Shown: one piece after another, positions 25,303 through 35,100 of the stretch
Layout of the letters: the number at the start of each line of letters is the position of its first letter
How positions within the stretch are numbered: the stretch's first letter is position 1
Source: Acidobacteriota bacterium
Lineage (GTDB): Bacteria; Acidobacteriota; JAAYUB01
Assembly: GCA_018001935.1 (NCBI GenBank)
Contig: JAGNHB010000021.1
Span: 16,341 to 80,340 of the forward strand
Direction: 5' to 3'
Length of the DNA: 64,000 nt
Translations under genes and position numbers: made by a program
The notes under the pieces: generated by a model
The model's input: the letters and a program-made list of their open reading frames with translations, nothing else
What the model was told of the DNA's origin: nothing
Databases searched by the model: none

Positions 25303-27555
25303 ATGAAAACGATGTCCAAGGTGTTCTTCATGCTGTTCCTGTGCCTCGGGTTCGCGATGCCCCCCGTGTGGGCCCGGACCGACACCTGGTGCCCCCTGGT
25401 CAGGGCGTCGGGGGGGTGGACCACCGGCCTTTCCGTCTTCAACAGCGCGGAAGAAACGGTCTTTTTCACCCTCCACCGTTACGGTCAATCCGGGTTGCCC
25501 GTCGGTCGCTCCCTCATCTTCTCCGTCGGCCCGGTGTCGTGGGCCCCGGTGCCCGCCTCCGCCATGAACTTCGAGGGGACGGCCCGGGTGACCTCCCTGG
25601 ACACCCTGCTGGTCAAGGTCGAATACCGGAGCGGGAGTTCGGCCGAAGGCCAAACGTTCTTCCTGGACGGCTTGACCACCGACCGGTGGGTCCTCCCCAA
25701 CCTTCCCTCCCCGGAGTTCGATTCCATCGGTCTCACGGTGATGAACCCCACGGTGAAGCCCCTCGAGATCGAGGGCCTCGACGCCTGGAAGGCCGGGGCC
25801 TTCGTCGCCGGGACCGGCAGCGGGACGATCTCCCCCTTCTCGGGGCTGTCCTGGCTTTCGGACCAACTCATCCCCGGGCTGGGCTGCACGGACTTCGACG
25901 CGATCCTCGTCGACGCGGGGGGGGACAAGGTCCCCGCCCCGCTTGGGGTTGCGGGAAATACCGGCGACGGTCCGAGCCGCGTCTTCCCCGCCCTCCCGGC
26001 GAGACCCCGCCCCCTGGAATTCGCCGACGAGCAGTGCCGCGGGGAGTGGACCACCGACGCCTGGTGCGCTCACGTCACGGCCGCGGGCGGGATGAAGACC
26101 CGCGTGTCCGTCTACAACCCCGGGGCGGGGATGGCCTCGTACGCTTACAGCCGGCACGCCGCGGACGGGACGCTGCTGGGTTCCGTCTCGAACCTGACGA
26201 TGGTTTCCCGCACGTGGCAGGACCTGCCCGCCTCGTCCCTGGCGTACGAGGGGACGCTGCGCCTGTGGTCCCCGTCACACCTGCTGGTCCGGGTGGCCTA
26301 CGCGTACGGGGACAACCCCGAGGCTCCCGAGATCTACCTGGGCAGCGAGCGAGGGAGGCGCTGGACGTTCCCCATGCCCGAGAGCCCCGGGCTCGAGCCC
26401 CTGTCCGTGGCCTTCGTGAACCCGTCGCCGGAATCGAACTATTTCGCCCTGGTCCGCCTCTGGCGCCAGGGGGAGATCGTGGGCGCCGTCCAGCTGTCCC
26501 TGGGAAAAGGCCATCGAATCCTCCTGCCGGTGGCCGACGTCCCCCGCTGGGTGGACCTGGAGGACGTCGAGACCGTCACCGTGGAATGCGGGTTTCCACT
26601 GCCGGCCCCTCTCGGCCTGACCGCCGGCCCCGCGGGGGAGGCGCACCGGTTCTTCGCGGGCGTTCCCTGGCCGGTCAACGATTCCGGTTGGGGTTACGAC
26701 CACGACGCGATCCTGGGGGATTTCAACTGCGTGCGTCACAACACGTTCCCACAGGGTTCACCCCCGGGTATCGAGGGGTGCCGGGGCGCGGACGAGACGC
26801 CGTTCGAGCACACCCTCCGGCGCTCCTTCGCGGCCATGGAGACCGAGGTGACCCGGGTGATGTGGGCCCTCCTCGGTGCTTCCGTCGGCATGGGGCTGCC
26901 GGCCGATCCCAGCACCGTCTTCCCCGGCAGCGACAACTCGCACCCCGTTCAGCGGGTCACGTGGCGCGAGGCCGTGCTCTTCGCCAACCTGATGTCCGGG
27001 GAGCGGGGTTTCAACCGCTGCTACTTCAAGGACGCGGCGCACCTCGTCCCGCTGGACACGGGCAACTACCTCACCGGGACGGTCTACTGCGACTTCGAGG
27101 CGAACGGGTACCGCCTCCCCACGGAAGGGGAGTGGGAGTGCCTGTGCCGTGCGGGGACGGTGGGCCCCTTCTGCTGCGCCGAGCCGGCCTATGCCGCGTC
27201 GAATTGCAGCCAGTTCTCCACCCCCGGGATGTACCCCGGGCTGGAAGGTTTCGCCTGGTTCCGGGCCAACGCCGGCGGGACCACCCACCCCGCGGGCGTC
27301 TCCGTGCCGGGCAATCACTGGGGGTTCGAGGACGTGCACGGGAACGTGGCGGAGTGGTGCTGGGACTGGTACGCCCCCTACCCGAGCGGCGACCAGACGG
27401 ACTACAAGGGCCCCTCGAGCGGGACCACCCGGGTGATCCGCGGGGGTTACTGGGGCCAGGATGCCCGCAGCCTCCGCTCGGCGAACCGGGACGCGGCGCT
27501 CCCCACCGCCCGGTCGTCCGGCATCGGCTTCCGCCTGGTGCGCACGATCCCGTAA
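25303..27555 (+). CDS. Exported protein with repeated beta-modules and a C-terminal FGE/sulfatase-modifying-type domain
   Basis: A 750-residue protein; AAGGAGGA is 7 nt before the ATG at 25303, and residues 1-24 are a signal peptide. Residues about 25-220 and 245-450 are two similar beta-rich modules, each starting with a TDTWCPLVRASGG- or TDAWCAHVTAAGG-type stretch and SVFN/SVYNP. Residues about 485-748 match the formylglycine-generating-enzyme fold: HPVQRVTWREAVLFAN, YRLPTEGEWE, WGFEDVHGNVAEWCWD and RVIRGGYWGQDARSLR. In aerobic FGE two nearby Cys bind copper; no such clear pair is seen, so it may be a structural relative (C-type-lectin-like binding domain) rather than a maturase. No sulfatase is nearby. 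Confidence 0.85.
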   Translation: MKTMSKVFFMLFLCLGFAMPPVWARTDTWCPLVRASGGWTTGLSVFNSAEETVFFTLHRYGQSGLPVGRSLIFSVGPVSWAPVPASAMNFEGTARVTSLDTLLVKVEYRSGSSAEGQTFFLDGLTTDRWVLPNLPSPEFDSIGLTVMNPTVKPLEIEGLDAWKAGAFVAGTGSGTISPFSGLSWLSDQLIPGLGCTDFDAILVDAGGDKVPAPLGVAGNTGDGPSRVFPALPARPRPLEFADEQCRGEWTTDAWCAHVTAAGGMKTRVSVYNPGAGMASYAYSRHAADGTLLGSVSNLTMVSRTWQDLPASSLAYEGTLRLWSPSHLLVRVAYAYGDNPEAPEIYLGSERGRRWTFPMPESPGLEPLSVAFVNPSPESNYFALVRLWRQGEIVGAVQLSLGKGHRILLPVADVPRWVDLEDVETVTVECGFPLPAPLGLTAGPAGEAHRFFAGVPWPVNDSGWGYDHDAILGDFNCVRHNTFPQGSPPGIEGCRGADETPFEHTLRRSFAAMETEVTRVMWALLGASVGMGLPADPSTVFPGSDNSHPVQRVTWREAVLFANLMSGERGFNRCYFKDAAHLVPLDTGNYLTGTVYCDFEANGYRLPTEGEWECLCRAGTVGPFCCAEPAYAASNCSQFSTPGMYPGLEGFAWFRANAGGTTHPAGVSVPGNHWGFEDVHGNVAEWCWDWYAPYPSGDQTDYKGPSSGTTRVIRGGYWGQDARSLRSANRDAALPTARSSGIGFRLVRTIP

Positions 27556-27651
27556 ATCGCCCGACTTTCGATCGGATCATCCACCCCGGTCGTCCCGGGC
27601 GATGTCCCTGAAGCGATCGCCAGGCTTCAACCCGGGGTGCGGAATGGGCGT

Positions 27652-29037
27652 TTACAGGTTGTAGAGGATGGAGAGCACGATGTTGGTCCGGTCCCCGGAA
27701 AGGTCCGCGGCAAACTCGAACTGGAAGTGCGTCATGAGGGTCATGCCCGTCCCCACCGTGAGGTGGTGGTCGGTGCCGGACCGGGGGAACATGGCCGTCT
27801 GGAGTTTCGGGAAATTCTCGATCACTTCCCCGATGGGGTAAAGGCGGCCGAGGTAGGGAAGGGCGTCGTCGAAGTTGGGGTCGCCGACGTAGTGGAGAGA
27901 GTTGTCGGGGTCCGTGTAGTACCCGCCCCGGAGGGAGACGGGGACACGCCCCCAAAAGAAGGTGTACTCGACCCCCATCCGGAGGGAGACCCCGTCCTCG
28001 AAAGCATAATCATCCCGGAATTCCTTCTGGATGTAGCCCACGAAGGCGGGCGTCATCTGGCTGTAGTCGATCCGGATCAGATCGAAGGTCACCGCCAGTC
28101 GCTCGGTCGGGAGGACCGCCACGCCGACGCCGTAGCGCCTCGGGACGCGGACGTCGAAGGCTTCCTGGCTCCAGATGGGCTGGCGGGTCGAGTTGTCGAG
28201 GACGTTCACGTTGAAGTTGGCGGTGAAGGCATGGCAGGACCCGGACCGGTAAACCGCCCCGATCCTCAGCCAGTCGTAAGGCTTGAAAATCCCCCCCACG
28301 ACGAAGCTCCACGCCAGGGAAGACCCGGCGGTGCGGTGCAGGACCGCGTCGGTCTCGCCTTCCGGGAGGTCGTACTGGAAAGGGTTGAGGAATTCGCCGG
28401 GCGTGGTCTCTCGCGAGTCGAGGGAGAGTTCGGTCGCCCGGGCGGAAAAGCCCACGTTGATGCGTTCCCCCCACCGTCGGGAGAGGGAGAACCCCCAGTT
28501 CACGGCTTTCAGGGTGAGGTCGGTGGAGAACTGGTTGACCTGGACCGGCCGGGAGGGCGGGGGTATCCGGACGCGGACGTCTTCGAAGAGGGCGGTGGGC
28601 TGCACCTTGGAAATGGAATAGTTGGCCAGTTCCTGGCGATAGAGGCTGAAAGCCCACTGTTTCCAGGGGAAAACGACGCTGAGGAAGGTGGGGGAAAATT
28701 TGCCGGTCCAGACGTCCCGGTAGCGGACGTCGGGGGTGGCGGCCGGGTCGATGTTGGTGAAACGGTTCCGGATGTACCGCCCCTCCACGAAAAACTGGGG
28801 TTTCACCAACGCGCAGAGCCCGGCGGGGTTGGTTTCCGCCCCGGTGGCGTCGTCGGCCATGGCGATGTAGGCCTGCCCCATGCCGCTGGCCCGCCCCCCC
28901 GGGTTGATGAAATTGAAACGGAAGCTGGAGTAGGGGTAGTTGGGCATGGGGCTGCCCGGGCCCTGCGCGGGCAGAGGGGCGTGCCCGGCGATCGCCGGCA
29001 GGATGAGGAAGAGGAGGGCGAAGGCATTCCGTTTCAT
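27652..29037 (-). CDS. FadL/OmpP1-type outer-membrane porin
   Basis: A 461-residue protein; a GGGAG 6-7 nt before the ATG at 29037 sets the start. After a signal peptide (residues 1-26) comes the family start region with GGRASGMGQAYIAMADDATG and ETNPAGL, the typical N-terminal hatch of FadL homologs (GxAxxAxDASTxxxNPA). Alternating strands fill the rest and the protein ends in SILYNL, an aromatic-containing barrel end. The family takes up long-chain fatty acids or hydrophobic compounds. It follows the giant RCC1 gene on the same strand by 76 bp, so the two may be co-transcribed. Confidence 0.85.
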   Translation of the reverse strand: MKRNAFALLFLILPAIAGHAPLPAQGPGSPMPNYPYSSFRFNFINPGGRASGMGQAYIAMADDATGAETNPAGLCALVKPQFFVEGRYIRNRFTNIDPAATPDVRYRDVWTGKFSPTFLSVVFPWKQWAFSLYRQELANYSISKVQPTALFEDVRVRIPPPSRPVQVNQFSTDLTLKAVNWGFSLSRRWGERINVGFSARATELSLDSRETTPGEFLNPFQYDLPEGETDAVLHRTAGSSLAWSFVVGGIFKPYDWLRIGAVYRSGSCHAFTANFNVNVLDNSTRQPIWSQEAFDVRVPRRYGVGVAVLPTERLAVTFDLIRIDYSQMTPAFVGYIQKEFRDDYAFEDGVSLRMGVEYTFFWGRVPVSLRGGYYTDPDNSLHYVGDPNFDDALPYLGRLYPIGEVIENFPKLQTAMFPRSGTDHHLTVGTGMTLMTHFQFEFAADLSGDRTNIVLSILYNL

Positions 29038-29113
29038 GCACGTCTCCCGGGTCCCCGGTTCCACCGGGGGAATATCCCGCGGGCGCGGGCCGCCCGCGGG
29101 TCTGTTGCGAACG

Positions 29114-32100
29114 CTACGGCAGCGGCTGGGCGGGCACGGCGGAGAGGAAGTGCATGCCCGCGTCGCCGAAGAGTTCGAAGCTCATGAGGTTCGACCCCGC
29201 CGGGGCGGTCAGGGTGACGTAACCGCCGGCCTGGTCGCTCAAACCCGGGACGAAGTCGGTGAGCATGCGGCTCACCTTCCGACCGGCGGGGAACAGCGCG
29301 TCGGCCTCGCCGCGGACGACCCCCGCCGCGTCGTAGACGGTGAAGTGGCCCGTGACGTCCGCCGCACCGGTGTTGAGCACCGCCACGCCGGTGTAGTAGG
29401 GGATGCCCCCAATGGTCCCCACGGCCACGTGGGAGTAGAGGAAGCGGTTGCCGGCGTCCCTCTGGAGGGGAAGGGCGGCGGCGTAGGTCGTGACGGCCCG
29501 GTCGGTGAAGGTGAGGCAGCCCACGAGGTCGCCCCGGTCGGACACCACCTTCAGGTAGCCGGAGATGACGCCGGCGGAGAGCGGGTCGATCCCCACGAGC
29601 TCCGCCACCGTTGACCGGAGCATACCGCCGGCCGGCACGGGCGCCGTGCCGGGGGTCCCCAGGAGGCTGCCGTCGTCCCCGTAGGCCGTCACCGTCACCG
29701 CGGCCGTGGCCGTCCCGGGGTTCATCAGCTCCACCACGGAGCGGAAGACGGTCCCCTCGGCGAAGTGGGGCATGTAGAGGGCGATGGGGCCCGCGGAGGA
29801 CGCCGGGACGGGCAGACCCGGCAGGGCGGCCATCATCCCGCTCGCCCCGCCCGACACCATGCACTCCACGGGCGCGCCGGCCGACACGTCCAGAGCGGCG
29901 GTCCCCGTCACGCCGGGGAAGACGGTGAGGAAATCGAAGGCCTTCCGGCCGCCGGGTGCCAGGGTGAACTGGTGGGCGACGCCCTGGGCCTGGCCGTTCG
30001 GGTCCCGGCAGGTCACGGTCACCGGGCAGGAGACCGTCCCGGGATTGGCGACGCTGTACCGGGCGTCGGCCCCGGGCCCCGCGGCCCCCGGCGCGGGGAG
30101 GACCTGTTTCGGGGCGGCCGCCGTCTGCCCCGCCGTCCCGTCCATGGAGAGCTGGGCGCTGCGAGCCACCAGGAGGGAGAAACCGCCCACGGACGCGTTC
30201 TGCGTGGTGGCGCGCATCCACGGTGCGTAGTTGCGGGCCCCGTCGCCGAACATCCGGTCCACGTAAAAGGACACCTGCTGACGGGCCGGGATGGCGAGGG
30301 TCACCGGGTTGCTCACGGTGGGGTCCGTCAGGAGGGTTCCGTTTTCCCCCAGGAGCGAGAGGTAGACCAGGGCGTCCTCCGCCGTGGGGTTGGCCAGGGC
30401 GAAGGCCGCGTCGAAGTCGCCCCCGCTCTCGGCGCAGGGGAAGTCGAGGGTCTTGTAGGTGCTCTGCAGTGCGTTGATGAAGTCCTGGTCCGGCGGGATG
30501 CTGAAATAGGCCCCGCCATTCCCGAAGGAGTACCAGACGAGGGTCTCGACGGCGCCGGTGCTGGACAGGATGGCCTGGGGAAGGAACAGGCCGGCGGCGG
30601 ACCCCATGAAGACGTAGATTTTCCCGTCCCCGGAGCACGCCACGGCGGCGTCGGCGTATCCGTCCACGTTGATGTCGTTCACGGCGAGGGAGTTGGGGGC
30701 AAGCCCGGTGGGATGCTCCTGGGCCAGCGAAAACTCCAGTGCGCCGACCCCGAAGTACCCCTGAAGCCGGGCGTTGCCCTGGTTGAGTACCAGCAGGTCC
30801 GTCAACCCGTCCAGGCTGTAATCCCCCGCCTCGATGTCCACGGGGGACGGGCAACCCTCCAGGGTGCGCGCAAGGGAGAAGGTCCCGTCGCCGGCCCCCT
30901 GGAAGACGGGGACCTGGTCGCCGCCCGTGTCCGCCACGGCGATGTCGGGGACGGTGTCGCCGTCGAAGTCGGCCACGGCCATCCCCCGGGGCGTGGTCCC
31001 CGCCGCCAGGTACTGCCCGGCCGCCAGGTTCCCGCTCTGGTCGTTCAGGAAGATCTGCAGGGCCCCCGTCGTGGACGAGAGCTGTGCATAGTCGGCGAAG
31101 CCGTCCCGGTTGAAGTCGGCGCTGGAGCCGAGGTCGCCCCCGGCGGCCGTTCCCGCGTAGGCGCGGGCGTTGCGCAGGGGCTTCGCCAGGTCGAGGGGCG
31201 TGACGCGCCCCGGGTTGAAGACGACGTAAACGCCGCCCGTGGAGGGGTTCGCCACCAGGATGTCCAGCCGGCCGTTGGCGTCGAGGTCGGCGAGGGTCAC
31301 GGCGCCGGGCGTGAAGCTCAGCGGCAGGGAGACCGGTGCCTCGAAGCTGTCCCCCGTCCCCGGCGTCTTGTAGGCGAGGCTCAGTTGCGCAAGTTCGGGG
31401 ATGGCCGTCACCAGGTCCGGCCATCCGTCGCCGTCCAGGTCGCCGACGGCCACGGCCGCGCCCTGCCCGGGAAGGTCGATGGCGTCCCGCGGGGTCACGG
31501 CGTCGGTCATGGTGTCCGTGTTCTGGAAGAGGCCGACGGTGAGGGAGAAGGCCATCCCCGTTCCCTGGCGAAGGTAAAGGTCGCCCACCGCGACGAAGTA
31601 GTCCCCCGTCTCGGGCAGGAGGACCTGGGAGAAGGCGGTGGTGTTCTCGTCGTTCTGGCAGTTGGTGTTGAGGTAAGCAGCGCGGGGGCCGAAGATCTTG
31701 ATGAGGGGGAATATGGAGGACGGCGTGCCGGCCGCCGCGGTGACCGTCACGTCCAGGACCTGCCAGGCCTGCCCGCTCACGTGGTAGATCCTGAAGGGGA
31801 TCGGGCCGTCGAGCGCCCCCGGCACGGTGACGGCCCCTTTCGGGGCCAGGTCCTGGGCCGTGTCCGCCATGACCTGCACCTGGGCCGTGGTGGGCATGGC
31901 GGTCCCCGGCAGTTCCAGGTCGAGGTGCCCGTGCCCGGTGGCGGAGGTGGCTACCGGGAAGGCGGTGACGTTGCGGCCGGGCATGACGGGAACGGTGAAG
32001 GGGACGGGGGAGGACCCGTCCATGGCCAGGACGGCGTTGAGGGCGCCGCCGGCCGGGAGCCCGTGGCCGAGTAAAACCTCGCAGTCCCGGGAGTAGCCGG

Positions 32101-35100
32101 CCGCCAGGAGGAGGAGGTTTTCACGCGGCTGGAGGCAGTTCACGTCCTCGTCCCGGGCGACGACCCCCAGTTGGGCGCAGGTCGAGAATTCCGAGGTGTC
32201 GCCGTCCAGGGTGGCCGTCAGCGTCACGTAATTCCCCGGGACCAGGAGGAAGGAGGCCACGAAGGCCCCGGTGGTGTCGGCGTCGGCGAAAGCGAGAAAG
32301 CGCTTCCCCTCCCCGAAGCCGGAGGGGTCGCGTTCGGCTTCGTAGACCTCGACCCGGGCGTGGGGGAGGGTCCGTCCCCAGATGCTGTAGCGTGCCCCGA
32401 CATCCGTCGCCTCGTACCCGAAGCGGTCGATGATGGGGGACGGCATGAAGCGATTGGGACCGTCGCGCTTGAACTGTGCCAGGGAAGTCTGGGGGCCGTC
32501 CCCGATGCCGTCCATCCCGCTGAGGTCGATGCCCAGGAGGCCGTTGCCCCAGATCGCGTTCCGGCTGATGCGGTTTCCCACCGCCGTGGGCCCCGTCACC
32601 AGGACGCCGTTCAGGACGTTCCCGACGATGGCGTTGCCATAGGCGGCAAAGGGCCCGCCCACGGTGTTGCGGGGCGCCCGGGAGAGGTTCACCCCGTTTC
32701 CGTTGCCGGGGACGGAGGCCGTGTCGGCGGTGCCGATGCGGTTTCCGGCGACCTGGTTGTCCACCGAGGTGGGATCCAGGATGAGGATCCCGTTCGCGGT
32801 GCAGTTCGCCACGAGGTTTCCGAACGTTTCCAGGGCCTGCGTGTCCCGCGCCTCCGCGAGGTCGATCAGGAGGGTGGAGGGCAGCCCCAGGCGGTTGTTG
32901 CCGGCGCCGTCCGACACCAGGATGCCGACGGAGAGGACGAGGTCCCCGGGGGAGAGGCGGCCGGCGGAATCGAAGCCGATCTCGCAGCCCCTGACCACGT
33001 TCCGCACGGCCTGGTTCCCGGTCAGGTGAATCCCCACCCCGCCGCCGCCGCCGAGGACCAGGTTGGAGAGGGTGTTGTCGGCGGAGGTGACGACCAGGGT
33101 GGCGGGGGGGACGACCGCGGCGGCGCCGGCGGCAGGCGTCAGGATCACCTTGCGGCCGCCGTTCGTCCCGGGAATCCGGCCGTCGATGGCGATCTTGCCG
33201 CGCCGAAGACCCGGCAACGGGCCGTTGAGCTCCACCACCGGCGGGTCCGGGAGGGAGGGGTCGAAGACGATCACCTGCGTTTCCGTGCCGGGGGTCGCCT
33301 CGGCGCCGGCGATCGCCTCGCGGAGGGAGAGGAGTTGGTCCGGGGATTTCCCCTGGAGCGGGTCCGAGAGGGTGGTGACCACCCAGGTGTTGGCGTGGAG
33401 GGTGAAATTCAGGATCTCCCCGAAGGCCGTTCCGCCCTCCGAGACGACGACGGCCTGGAACTTGTAGGCCACGTCGGCCTGGAGATTGTCCAGCACGGCG
33501 GAAAACGGGATGTCGTTCTGCCCGTACCCCAGGTCCTGGTCGGGGGTCCGCCCTTCCTCGAGGCTGATGACCCCGTACTTGAAATAGCCGCGGGCCGGGC
33601 ACTCGATGGACCGTCCCCGCCCTTCCAGGACGACGCCCGTCGCCCCGCTCGGGAGGCTTCCCGACGTGCTTGCCTGGGGCGGGCTGCACACCGCCAGCCG
33701 GATGCAGGCCTCGTTGGAGTAGTCGGAGTCGGCGCTTCCCAGTCGGGCCCGGACCCGGTAGCAGTAGGTCAGGTTCGGCGGGAGCCCCCCATCCTCGTAG
33801 AAGGTCGCGGTCCCCGGCAGGGTGACGATCACGTCGAATTCCCCTCCCGCGCCCGCCCGACGTTCCACGAGGAGGGTGGCGGCGGCGGTGTTGGTGTTGT
33901 CCCAGTCCAGGTGGACGGACGTGGTGGAGGCGCCGATGTGGGCCTCCAGGTACGTGGGGGTGAACGGCCCTTCGCTGCCGAGGACCGTCACCGTGGCCGT
34001 CTGGCTGTCGACGGGGCCGCATTCACCGGTCACCCTCACCCAGTAGGCGGTGGTGGCGCTGAGCGCCGGCGTGGTGTAATTCCAGGTGTTGCTCCCCACC
34101 GGCGTGGAGGTGTCGCCGCTGGCCCCCTGGTACCACTGGTAAAGCAGGGGCCCCTCGCCCGTCGCCGTCACCGTCAGGGTCGTGGTGGCGCCGGGGTTGA
34201 TGGTGACCGGGTCGGGTTGGTTGGTGATGTGGGTGAGCTGTTTCACCGTCACCGTCGCGGCCACGCTGTCGGCGACGCCGCAGGCGTTGGTGACCCGCAC
34301 CCAGTACGAAGCCGTCACCGTCGGGTTCGGGAGGGTGAGGCTGGGTGCGTCGCCCCCCACCGGGGAGGAGGTGCCGCCCGGGACCCCGCGGTACCACTGG
34401 TAGTGGAGCGTCCCGCCCCCGCTCGCCGTCACCGACAGCACCGCCGCGGTCCCCGGGCAGACGGCGACGGGTTCCGGCTGCACCAGGACCTGGGGCGGCG
34501 GGATGACGGGGACGAGGATGGTGGCGCTGTTCTCCTGCCCGCAGTCGTTGGAGACCCGCACCCAGTACGGGGTGGAGACCAGGGGGTTCACGTTGAGAAA
34601 AAAGGAGTTGCTCCCCACCGGCGTGGAGGTGTCGCCCGACAGGCCCTGGTACCACTGGAACGTCAGCGGGGGGCTTCCCGAGACGATGGCCTCCAGGTTG
34701 ACCGGAGCGCCCGGGCAGCCGGGCGTGGGGCTCGTCAGACTGGTGATGTGGGGCGGTTGGCGGACGGTGACGAGGGCGGTGTTGCTGTCGGCCTCGCCGA
34801 CATCGTTTATCACCCGCACCCAGAAGGAGGTCGTGGCGTTCAGGGGATCGGTCATGTAACTGTTGAAGTCAACAGCCGAATAGACGGGGTGTGAGACGTC
34901 CCCGCTCTCGCCCCGGAACCACAGGTAGTGGAGAGGGGCGGACCCCGTGGCCCCCACCGTCAAGGTGGCGGTCTGGCCGTTGCAGATAGCCAGGTCGGCA
35001 GGTTGTGTCGTGATGGACGGCGGATCGAGCACGGTAATGAACGCGGTGTCGCTGTTCGTGGCCCCCCCGGGGTTGGAGACCCGCACCCAGTAGGTCTTGT

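Noticed and set aside
25303..27555. Active sulfatase-maturing enzyme
   Set aside because: The fold is FGE-like but the paired catalytic Cys could not be found and no sulfatase is adjacent, so only the fold is claimed.
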